The position numbers and the translations under genes were made by a program. From Malachius bipustulatus (taxonomy: Eukaryota; Arthropoda; Insecta; Coleoptera; Melyridae): a stretch of 64,000 bases of DNA. This document shows positions 37,634 to 49,600 of the stretch, one piece after another. Position 1 is the first letter of the stretch. Each line of letters starts with the position of its first letter. The notes below the pieces were generated by a model that was given only the letters and a program-made list of their open reading frames with translations, searched no databases and was not told the origin of the DNA. Where the stretch lies: assembly GCA_910589415.1 (NCBI GenBank), contig OU342637.1, forward strand, positions 32,084,162-32,148,161, written 5' to 3'.

Positions 37634-40600
37634 CTGCAAGCAAAAATATTTCATCATCTCTTCCAACTCCTCAACTGAGTCGTGCTAGTGATTCACTCAC
37701 TTTTCCGGACGCCATCTCCACGACGACGCACCCCACCGACCAGATATCGGCCGCTCTCCCGTGACCGCCGCTCATCGTCTGCGTGAACACTTCCGGTGCC
37801 ATGTAAGCTGTAATTAATTAATTAATTAAGTCGCGCTGATTAATTAACCCAAACCCAAAAGCGAACTCACCCTGAGTCCCGACGAACCCCTTCAACTCTC
37901 CCGGCATCGTCGTGTGCGACTTTATCTTGACGGCGCACCCGAAATCGCCGATCTTGAGACAGTTTCCCTCGTCGGTGAGGAACACGTTGGCAGTTTTTAT
38001 GTCTCGATGGACGATCCCGTGCTCGTGCAGGCAGGCCACGCCCGAGACCAGCTGGTAGGCGTACCGGCGCACCAGCAGCTCGGGCAACCCGCTCTCCGAA
38101 GACATCACCAGGCTCTCCAGGGTGCCCTCCGCGCAAAACTCCATGAAGATCAGCATCTCCTCCTTGTGCACTTCGACCCCGTAATACTTGACGACGTTCC
38201 TATGAGATATCCCCTCCAAGATCTTCACCTCCTCCGCGATCCTCTTCACCGAATGCACGTCGTTCTGCTGCACGGCGATCTCCTTCACGGCCATCATCTC
38301 GCCCGTATTGTTATTGACGGCCGTGTAAACCTTCCCGAACCGCCCCTGTCCGATCTTGATCCCCCGCTGCCACGTGAAATTGACGTACCGTCGCAGGTAG
38401 TGCTTCTTGCTCGACGATTTACAAGTGACTACCTTCCCGATCAGGTTCTGCTTCATCAGCCGCTCTTCCATGTCCGAGTCGAGGTGATGGATCGCCTCCA
38501 GCCATCTCTCCGAGTGAGTGCACGGCGGCAGGTTGATCCTGATCAGGCAGCACTGGGGCCCCGTATCCGATCGATCGTTGCACATGTTGGTGGGGTGCTC
38601 GAACTGGGGCGAGTGCTGCTCCATGCTCGTTTTCCTACTGCTGCCCGACCTCTGGCTCTTGTAGGTCGGCCGGGGTGAGGGCGACGAACCCCTCGATCGG
38701 GCCCGGATGTGCTCGAGGGAGGTGCGCGGCGAACCCGAGTAGAAACCCGAGTCGGGCGTGGAGGGGGCCGTCGTGCCGATCACGTGCGAGATGCACGCGT
38801 CCATGTTGCATTTCAGCTCTTCAAACTCGTCGTCGGTGAGGAATTTAGTGTTGCGCGGCTCGCAGACCGTCAACAGGAACTCCAGACCCTGGTAGGCCCA
38901 ACGGGGACGCATGCCTCGACCTGGAAGTTACAAAAATAATTCATTTTTTCACAATACTTCTCTGAATTGAATCGTTCTCCATCAAAACAGGATAATGGAA
39001 CAGTTGAGAATGTTTCAGAAGGTGTTGGACTGATACCCTTCTAAGCTGGAAGGTATCCCCACCAATTAAACATTTCTAGAACATTCTTAAACCTGCTAGA
39101 ACGATTTCATGACATTCAGGAATATTTCAGAACATTCTGAACATTTTACAATGTTTTAAAAGATTCTGGAAGCACCTTAAACATCCTGGAACATTTTAGA
39201 ACATTCCATAGCATTCTAGAACATTGCCAGAACATTCTTAAACATGCTAGAACCATTTCAGGTCATGCAAGACTATTTAAGAACATTCTAGAAGTACCTT
39301 AAACATTCTTGAACATTCTAGAACAATTCAGAACATTCTAATACATTGCCAGAACATTCTGAAAAATTTTACCACACTTCACAACATTCCAAAAAATTCA
39401 AGAATTGATTTATTTTGATTTTACATTATTCATTTGAATTTTTTATATCTCATTTTGATATGGTAAATGGAGGAATCTGTTAAGCAATAAAGCTTATCAT
39501 TATTAGAACATTCATTGGCATTCTAAAATATTCCAAAACGTTCTAGAATACTGTTTCTAATCAAACACTCTAGAACAGACTCTAATAATTGAACACTATA
39601 CCATATTTGTTCTAGAAAATTCGTCTCATGGTTCTTTGAAAAAGTTTATTATTATGAATTAATTAAACATTCAAGAACATTCTATATTCATACTCGGGCC
39701 TCATACAAAAACCACCCTGAGAACCTTCTAGAACATTCAAAATTATCTAATCCAATCAGAAGAACCTTCTTGATCAATAAGGGATGAAGGGATACCACAT
39801 CATACAACCCAAACCAGGGGTAATACCTCTTTCGCATTTTTCCGTAACAAACTTCATCCAGAGATTGGCAAACTGGACCATACTCCTCACGAGTTTCTCC
39901 CGGTGCTCGCTCGGTGAAGTATTCGATAATTCTCTATAAAACTGCAAAAAACAAAAACAAAAAATTAATTTCCCAAGAAAAGGCTTTTCTTTCAAAGGAA
40001 TAAACTCACCTCGAAGCCGAACTTGAAGGCCTGCATGGAAATCTCCCTGGTCCTGGACACCATCGCGCCTCTGTCGATCTCGTCAAACATCTCAAAGTTG
40101 CACTGGACTTTATTGGTGAGAACTTGAACTTTCTCGATCACTTTGGGGATCACGCACTTGAAGGAGACGATCGCTTCCTGCACGACAAAAAAAGGAAATC
40201 ATTTGGAACCCTGTCAAATGTACAAAATCCGACTTACGCCCAGCATACGTAAAAACGCTTCAGAACACGAGTAGGACGACTTGAAGACGATCTTGCAGAA
40301 CGCCAACGTCTTCACGCTCATCTCCCTCTGCTCGTTAAACAGGGACTGCAGTTCCCGGCACACGAAAAACAAGTTCTGCCTGTAAAAATCAAACCCCCAT
40401 TATCAGCCACGATCGATCTCCAAACCCAACAAATCGAAGACTTACTTCAACATCTCGTCATTCAAATCAATCATCCCGCTCAGCTGCTCGATCCTGTCAA
40501 CCAGAGTCTCTCCGATCGAGGTCAAAATGGTGCTCAAGATGAAACAGAAGCGGCTCTTCAGCAGCTCCGCGGCCTCCGGGATCTGGTCGACGATCTCGCA

Positions 40601-43600
40601 CGAGAACTGCCACTCCTCCTCCAGCAGGTTCTTCTGGAAGCTGACATGGTGGAGCAGGGCCCACTGCTCCACGTACGACAGGTAATCGCTGAACACCCTC
40701 AGCAGGGTCTTGTCGAACCGGTCGAGGTGATCCCGGAGTCCCTGGATCTTGTGCTTCGTCCCCCTGACGGTGCAGTCGATGTACTCGAGCACCTTCTCCT
40801 TCTGGACGGCGGCGATCTTCAGGCCCTCCTTCAGCTCCCGCATCAGCTGCCTGATGCTCAACGGAGACGGGTTCTCCGGTTTCTGCTCGACGCGCATCTT
40901 CAGGAACTCGTGGATCACCTGCAGCGGTACCGTGCCCAGGAAGAGGAAGGAGGATTTGTACGAGGGAAGGTCAAGGGCCTGCGCCTCGGGACTCCAGCAA
41001 CCGTACCGGGTCAGTTCTTCTTCTTCCGTTTCACAGCACACCTGAAATGATCGAATTTTATATAAATGTCGCATTTTTTAAGGACTTTATCTGGCATTTT
41101 TGCTTTTAGAATGAGGCAGTTTTCTCCTACAGCCTAATTTGCAGAGCTTTTTGAGTGTTTTGCCTTGTAAATTGAGGAAACAGTTGTCAATAAAGCTTAT
41201 TACCATTATTAGAACATTCAATAATAGTCAAGAATATTCCAGAACAATCTAGAACAGTCTCCAAACAAACATTCTAGAAAATTATATAGCATTCTGAATA
41301 TTCTGGAACATTCTATAGCATTCCAGAATATCCGAGACAAAATTCAAGAGCATTCCAGAACATTTTCTACACTAGAAGAGTTTTCTAGAATATTCTTTAG
41401 CATTCTGTAACATTCTAGAACCATTTTAGAATATTATAGAACATTCTGGAACATTCAAAAGTAATCCAAAACATTCTATAATATTCCAGAACATCGGAGA
41501 CAAAATTCAAGAGCATTCCAGAACATTTTCTACAATAGACAACTATTCTAGAGTATTCTTTAGCATTCTGTAACATTCTAGAACCATTTTAGAATATTGC
41601 AGAATATTGCAGAACATTCTGGAAGATTCTAGAACATTCTGTAATATTCAAAAGTATTCCAAAACATTCTATAACATTCCAGAATATCTGAGACAAAATT
41701 CCAGAGCATTTCAGAACATTTTCTACACTAGACAACTTTTCTAAAGTATTCTTAAGCATTCTGGAACATTTGATAACAGTTTCTAGGCTAACATTAGAGG
41801 ATATATTAAGCATTTTATTTATTTATTTATTTATTTATTCAAGCCAACAGGGTAAAACCCCATACAAAAATAATAAACTATTATACATATTAGAAAGATA
41901 GCAAATGTACAAATATTACAACCTCATGAATTACTCATCTATATTTCAACAATATTTTTGACATATTTTTAATAGAGTGGAGTGAACTGGTACTTGGCTC
42001 AAACCACCGTGCATTATCATTACATATTCTCGATAATCTATCCAGTATAGTCTCATACTGGCCTGGTCTTATTGTATCTACGAGGAATATTTGGTTATTA
42101 TGACGCAATGTTCTTGGCGGAACATAAAATTTCAGATTACCTAAAAGTTCAGGAACATCCAGAGAATTTGATAATAATTTGTAAACGAAAACAATATCGG
42201 CTCTGTTCATAGCAGATTCGAAAGTAGCTAACGAAAATTTGAGATAGAGTCGACTAAGATCATGGTCAAAAAAAGAAACAAAAATACCAATTTTGGAAGC
42301 TGCAAACCTCAAAAATCTTCTATTTAGAGATTCAATTTTACTTTTCAGTCCAATTTCATTCCTTCTCCAGACAACCGATGCATACATAACTTTTGGAAAA
42401 ATGAAGGAAAAATATAACGATCTAAAAGTAGATATATTCCCAAAAGAAGATGAAAACCTCTTGATAAAATGTACCCCCCTAGTAACCGAAAGGTGAATAT
42501 GGTTAATATGTTGTTTAAAAGAAAGTTTAGAATCGAAAATGACTCCAAGATCTCTGACGGACTCGCTGAAAGATACAACATTATCATCCAAAAAATACGG
42601 GAGTAAACTCAATTTACTAGATCGACCAAAGCGGATGTGATGGCATTTTTTTATGTTGATGACCAATCCATTCAGCCTGCACCACTCTTGAAAGAGTAAT
42701 AAATCACCTTGAAGCAAATCCATATCATCATATCCACGAACAGCTCTGAAGAGTTTAGCATCATCAGCAAAGAGTAATATCTCGCAATTTTTTAGATTTC
42801 CTACTAAATCATTTATAAAAATAGCAAATAGCAATGGTCCCAAATGAAGTCCTTGTCCAACACCAGAAAAAACTGAAAAAACATTAGAGTAACAATTTCC
42901 TATTTTGACAACCTGCTTTCTATCCGTCAAATACGATTCCAGCCATTTCAACAAACTACCGTTAATGCCATGTGCATAAAGTTTCCTAAGTAACAACTGG
43001 GTGTTGACAACATCGAATGCTCTAGATAAGTCCGTATAAATTGCATCCACTACCATACCATCATTTAGATTGTTGACAATATAGTCGTAATATAAAGTTA
43101 GGTTGGTAACCGTGGACCTACCTCTAACAAAACCGTGTTGTTGACCAACAATATATTTAGACAAATGTGCATGTAAATGATTATAAACCAGTTTATCAAA
43201 TAACTTTGCAAAAATATTATATTTACTTATTGGTCTATAATTATTAATATCAGATCTATCACCGCCCTTTAGAAGGGGAAGAATAAAAGACAATTTCCAT
43301 GCCGCAGGAAAATATCCAGACTTCAATGAGAAATTGTAAACTTTAGTTAACCATGGAACTATACTATCAATGGAGTATTTTACTATCTTGATATGAATAT
43401 TATCAAGTCCTGGACTGCAATCCGATTTCGCCTCATCAATAGCAACTCTTACCTCCTCCTCCGACAAAACCACACCATTAAAAGAATCGCGATAATCAAA
43501 CGATACTGATGTCCCACCAAGGTCAGACAGAGAATAAACACTGGAGAATTTAGCGGCAAAAAGGTTAGCTATATCTAAGGTATCATCAGCAGCAGTGCCA

Positions 43601-46600
43601 TCAAGATGCATAATTGAAGGAAAAGAATGGCCTTCACTTAAAGAATTAACGTAGTTGTAGAATTTTTTTGGCTTAATTCTGATGTCCTCCTCAGTATTCC
43701 TCAGGAACAATTTCTGATCTCTAATACATAATGCTTTACATTTACTTCTCTCAAGTCTAAACAAGCCATGATAATAAGATGATTTCAATTCTTTATAGAG
43801 TCTATGATATTTCTTTTTGTTAAAAATACAGCATTTAAGCTCATCGGAATACCACGAAGGGAAAGACCTTCTACCAACACTGAAAGATGGAACATGTAGA
43901 TCAATCAAAGTATTAAGCCTTGAAGTGACAAACTCTAAAAATTCATCTAAATCTCTTCTGCAATTGATACTACAAGGAAACTCAATATCTATCAAACCAT
44001 TGTTAAATGAAGCGAAATCAGCTCTATTATAATCAAATAATCTAATAGCAGAGGGCAATAATTTAATATTAGGTACATTAAAACTGATTTCAAGAGGACT
44101 GTGATGAGAATCACATTTAAAGATGAATTCATCAGAACCAACCACAGCAGTATCACTTCTATTTGTAAAGCACAGATCTAATACATTACCGGCATCATTA
44201 AACAAATCACAATGCTGCAAGAGACCGTATATCTTACACCACAAATTTAAGAGTTTACTTGACTCTCTAACCTCCACACGACTAGAGAAACCATGAGAGT
44301 ATGAGTACCTTTGTAACTTTGACCACCTGTACCCAGGTAGATTAAAATCACCTATTAAACAAAAAGTAATATTATCACCGTCAACAAAGACCAGGTCACC
44401 TAGAGTACACTGAACTGCGTTCAAAAAATTTTCATAATATTCTACATTGTAGTCAGGTGGAATGTAAGCAGCACCGATAACAAAAAAGCTATCATTAGTG
44501 AACACTTTAACAAAAATCATTTCAAATGAGTTGTCATTCAATGGTATATTAACACACTTAAATTTCTTATTTATAGCCACTAAAACACCACCCCCATCAC
44601 TTTTTTGACTAGTAAACAGTGACCGATCACAACGGATTACATTATAATTGACCAATCCAAGTTCAGCATCCACAATATCTCCGTTTAACCAGGTTTCAGT
44701 CAACACAATAAAGTCAAATTCATGTAAAAGATTAACTCTCCCTCTAAAAGCTTCTAAACGACCCTTGATACTTCTGATGTTTTGATAAAAAATATTGACT
44801 GGTATGGGGTCAACTGATTCCTATGCAGATGAATCCACATTTTGTTTCTCGTTGGTAAAAATAGTAGGAACACCTTTAAAGTATTTTATATATAAACCCT
44901 TTTCGCCGTTGGCAGTACGTCTATTCAGTTCTTCCTTGAATATTTTGAATTTCCTTTAAATTTTGAATATTTTTAAACTTTTTTCAACACTCAAGGGTAT
45001 TTCAGAACATTCTAAAATATTCTACAACATTCCAGAATATTAGAGACATTAATCCACAATATTCTCAGACATTCTGAAACATTCTAGAACCATTTTAGGA
45101 CATTCTGGAACACTTTATAACAGTCTTCAAGCGAACATTCCATTATAGAGCATTTTGAACACTCTGAACGACTAGGACCTCGAGCTAGATACAATGCCAT
45201 TGGGAGGTGCCAATGAATCAACAAACATAATGCTCACCTTCTCGAATATACTCTCGTCCTCGGGCTTCTCCAGGGTCAACTGTGCCTTCCTCAGCACATA
45301 AAAGTGAAGCTTCTCCAAGAAGATCAGGCTCTTGTTCAGTGTTCTGGTCTTCAGCACCTCCTCGATGTAGTGCCGGTAAGGCGACACGTTATTGTCAGTT
45401 TTCTGGTTGACGAGCAACGCGATCGGCGTCACGTTGTACAAATTGATCACGCACTTTGAATCGCTCAGGTAATCGTTGACGGACGACGAGCTGCTGTTAC
45501 TGTCGGACGGGCTGCTCGTCGAGTCGACCGAGTCTTTGAGGTTGCACACCATCGGCCACTGACACGACTTGTTCTCCAGCACCGAGAGCAGCTTCCCGAG
45601 GATCAGCAGCTTGATCCGCTGGTGCTTCGTCATGTTGTACCAGAGACTGATCGCCTTCACCCGCCCGACGAACTCGGGACTGTGATAGAGCGGGTAAAGT
45701 TCGGCGAAGGCCTTGCTCGACGGGAACAGCGACTCGACGGCCTCGAGTCGCTGCATCAGCCGCTCGACCTCCCTGAGCGCGTCGTTCTGCGCCTCCATGC
45801 ACGAGAGACAGAACATCGACAGGCAGCCAGGGCAGTCGTCCTCGACGCCGCTGTCGCTGTTTGAGGTCGAGTACTGCTTGGGCTGTCGACGGAAGCGATA
45901 CTTCATTATGTCGTTCAGGAGCGGCTCGACGCTCTCGCGCGCCATGCACAGGTAGTTGTCCTCCTCCATCGGGGAGCGGTCGGCGTGAAACGCTTGCAGC
46001 TCGAGCCAGATCAGATCTTTCAACTCGTTCTGCCACGTCTGTTCTTCTCTGCTCACCTGAAATTATCGATTTATAATTCTCTCGACGGATCGATTGAAAG
46101 ACGCACACTTACGATTCGTCTGGGTGTCCGGGAGGCTTCCTGCTGCTGCTTCTCTCCGCAGCCCATCCGGATCAGCAGGCTGAGGGTGTTGTGGAAGTCG
46201 ACGCGGCTCTGCGGGCACTCGTTGGCCGAATCGTCGAGCGACCGGCCGCCATGGTCCTCGTCTTTCGAGACGCGCTGCTGCAGCTGCTGCTGCTTGCACT
46301 TGAAGAACTTGGAGCACGGTACCGTCCGGATCGACAGGCTCTTGAACCGTTTCGAGCTCTCGATCTGGTAGCTGGGCTGCGGCGTCTCCGGCTGCTCGTA
46401 TCCCCCGTTGGACTCCTTCCGAGAGACGGCGGCCTGGGCGCTCGCGATGTCCAGCTTGAGGTCGCGCTCTGAGCCGCGGAGCAGCTTCAGGTTGCGCTTG
46501 CTCGTCCGCTTCGCACCTGAAATTCGATCGATTAAGACGGGTTCGGTTGGATACGGTCGAGTGTTTGTATTTACCTTCTTTTTTAATCGTCATTGGAATG

Positions 46601-49600
46601 ATTACATTAGAATAGGGCAAGTCGTTTGAGTCTAATAGAGAGAATTACTGAATTGTGATTGAGGAGAGCTGAATTATAAAAATTAAATGGCACGTCAAAG
46701 AAGACAGCAAATATTGCACCATAAAAATGCGAGATAAATCATTGTGTTGTTCTAGTAACGACGTAGGTAAATAAGTGTTAGTAAATAAAAGTATTGTTTG
46801 CACAATCATCGCACTGCCAGTCAGTTGTTGTTACCAAAACTCTCGAATCGTATAATTTATTATGTTACGTCCTTGGTGAATAATCGATTCGTATTCTCTA
46901 AGACACCACCGTTTCCTACCCCTTCCTATCCCTTTACACATCGGGACGAAGAAGGAAAAGGACACCTGACCGGACAGGACCACACATAGAGAAGAGTCGA
47001 GGTTTAACATCGAGAGAGGAGAGAGCTCGACCAAGAGTGCCGTTCGTACCAGACTCGTCGATGCTGGTGTTACGAGAACGGGATACCTAGTTCTTTAATT
47101 AAATAAGGAAGCGGTATAAAGTAGTGGAACAATCGTGGGTACCTACATAGTGAAGCAGAGTGAACAATAATAATAGTTACAACATCTCGCAAATTAAAAC
47201 AAGTGCCCCTTTAGTCGGACAAGACACAAGGTCAGTAATTTCGATAATTATTAATTAATTGTGTTCCTGTCAATCATTGGCAATTATAGCCTGGTCCTTC
47301 CCTAAATTTCGATCCTGTCACCGTGGCGATTTGTCATTACCATCGCGGCATCGAGCCGCATTAATTTAGCCCCTTTCAGGATCGAATCGCGTCGTTAATA
47401 TTTCGTGTTGCTCTTTGACGCGGAGTTAACATTTTTTTGGTCCCTCCGTAGTCGGATAGGAAAGCTCGTGGAAATATAGTTCATTAATTGGTTGCATCAT
47501 TTGTTTGAAATTAGTTTCTCACTCACTGTGTTAAGGTAGCCTGTTTGTAGGTCAAAGGATTCGAAATAGTCGATCCAAAGGACGCCAGACGGCATTTTCA
47601 CCCATTCCACTAATTTACTCCATTCTACCTCACTCCACTTCTTCGTTCGTTGCAGGTGTTCGTTTTAAAAACTTCTGTGGATATAGTTGAAATATTTTCT
47701 CTCTGAATTCGCAGGGCAGAATATTGATTTTGTATTCACGGTATACTGGGTACACTCGGTATCTTAAGTATTGTTTTTGGTGAATTCGAATTCAATAATT
47801 TATTTTCAACTCGATATTAAATAAGTAACTTTCACTTGGTTAGGTACTTATTTTTAGTATTGCTCATCGTTCGTTGTTGTTGTATTTTTACAGGTTTTTA
47901 ACGAATAACCCTTTTTCGTTGTTACAGGGAAAATATTGATTTTTGTATTCACGGTATACCTACTGGGTACACTCGGTATCTCAAGTATTGTTTTTTGGTG
48001 AATTTCAAAGTCAATTTATTTTCAACTCGTTTTTAAATAAGTAACCTTCACTTGGTTAGGTACTTATTTTTAGTTATTGTTCGTATTTCGTTGTCGTTGT
48101 ATTTTTTACAGGTGTAAAAAATAACCCTTATTCGTTTATTGCTTTAGTGTTTTGTTGATACTCTTTAGCAAAATGTCCAACACTTTGGTCGGAGCAAACG
48201 CTTCTGTTTCGAAGTTTTTGACTCGTTTGAACTCGATTCTGACAGTAGTTTCAGCACCCATTGATGAAAAGTCGCGTTTTATTGTCCTGGCTGCATGCGA
48301 CAGCGCTTCAGATTTGTACAATCAGGTGCAGGAGGTTGATAGAAATATCCTGATTACGGTTGAGTCGGCAGATAAGAGTGCTTTGGTCGTAGATGTGTCA
48401 TCGGAGATTTGGAAATCATACTCGGGACTACTTATCGAAGTTGATTCGGTTTATTTTCAGATTAGAGCGGTTCAATTGTCGTTGGAATCGACTCAGGATA
48501 CGGTGGTGAAATCACGTCATGGTTCGAGTGAATCGTTAAATAGTCGACAGTCTGGTGCTCCCGCGCTACCCCCCTCTGCAAGTTCACATGTGAAATTGCC
48601 TCGTATCGGTATACCTACTTTTGATGGTTCGTTGAGGATGTGGTCGGTTTATTATGATTTGTTTAGGACTTTGATTCATTCGAATGATTCGTTAGCTCCA
48701 ATTGAGAAGTTCCAGTATTTAGTTTCGACTTTGTCGAAGGAACCTCTTACCCTTGTCAAACATTTACCACTGACAGATGACAATTATTCGATAGCTTTCG
48801 ATACTCTTGTCCAAAGGTATCAGAATGAGCGAGTACTTGCGACGTGTTATTGGCAGTCGATTTGTAATGCTCCCAAAATAACGGATTCTGATTCCTCACA
48901 ATCGCTTCGTGAATTGTTGAATACCTTTTCAGAAAATATTACAGCTTTGGGTCAGGTCTCAGGCGTCTCTCTCTGGGATTTCACTTTGTTCAACTGGTTG
49001 CTACAGAAATTGGATAACGCTACTCGAAAGCGTTTCGAACTCCAATTTGCATCTGAAGAGTTTCCATCATATCAGGATTTGCACAAGTTTTTGTCGTCAC
49101 AGTGTCGTGCATTAGAATCATCTTTGGGGAATGACCTATCTCCGTCTGCAGTCGTTGGTAAGCGGAGTAGCGTCAAGTCTGGTGGAAAAGTGGAATCGAG
49201 GAATTCACATGCATTTTTGTCAACGTCGAGTGCGTCTTCATCGAAGCAGTCGTGCTTCCATTGTAATGGAGAACACCCGATCTCGAATTGTCGTTCTTTT
49301 TTGAAGTTGGACCCGCGCAAGCGTTTTGAGGCTGTGAAGGCAGCGCGCTTGTGCCTAAATTGTTTTGGCCCTTCACACTTGGTGAAGCAGTGCCCCTCTT
49401 CTCATTCGTGTAAGGAGTGTGCAGGTCGGCACCACTCTTTATTACATTTCGTTAAACTTAGTAATTCGGATGGAGCAGCTTCTCATCGAGTTGAGCCGCC
49501 TCCAGTCGCATCCACGGTTGCCATGTCTTCTCTCCCATCCTTTCAGGATGTTCGTTCTCGTTCTCGTAGCAATACTACGGTTCTTTTAGCAACCGCATGT

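Larger units (their letters stand above)
41814..44965 (-). mobile_element. 5'-truncated jockey/CR1-like LINE
   Basis: A non-LTR retrotransposon of about 3.1 kb lies in MAP3K4 intron 3 in the sense direction of the gene. It has the end of ORF1, a full ORF2, a short 3' UTR and a 3' tail of TAAA repeats (TTTA on the plus strand, about 41814-41840). It interrupts the TTCTAGAATGT array, which continues on both sides. I could not define the target duplication because both flanks are low-complexity. Confidence 0.88.

Noticed and set aside
37914..38678. A 254-codon open frame on the plus strand opposite MAP3K4 exon 8
   Set aside because: It is antisense to a verified kinase exon. The exon is GC-rich with few stops in any frame, and the antisense product has no domain motif.
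40646..41050. A 134-codon plus-strand frame opposite MAP3K4 exon 4
   Set aside because: This has the same cause: a GC-rich host exon read backwards. The amino-acid content is skewed (Leu, Val, His, Asp) and resembles no family.
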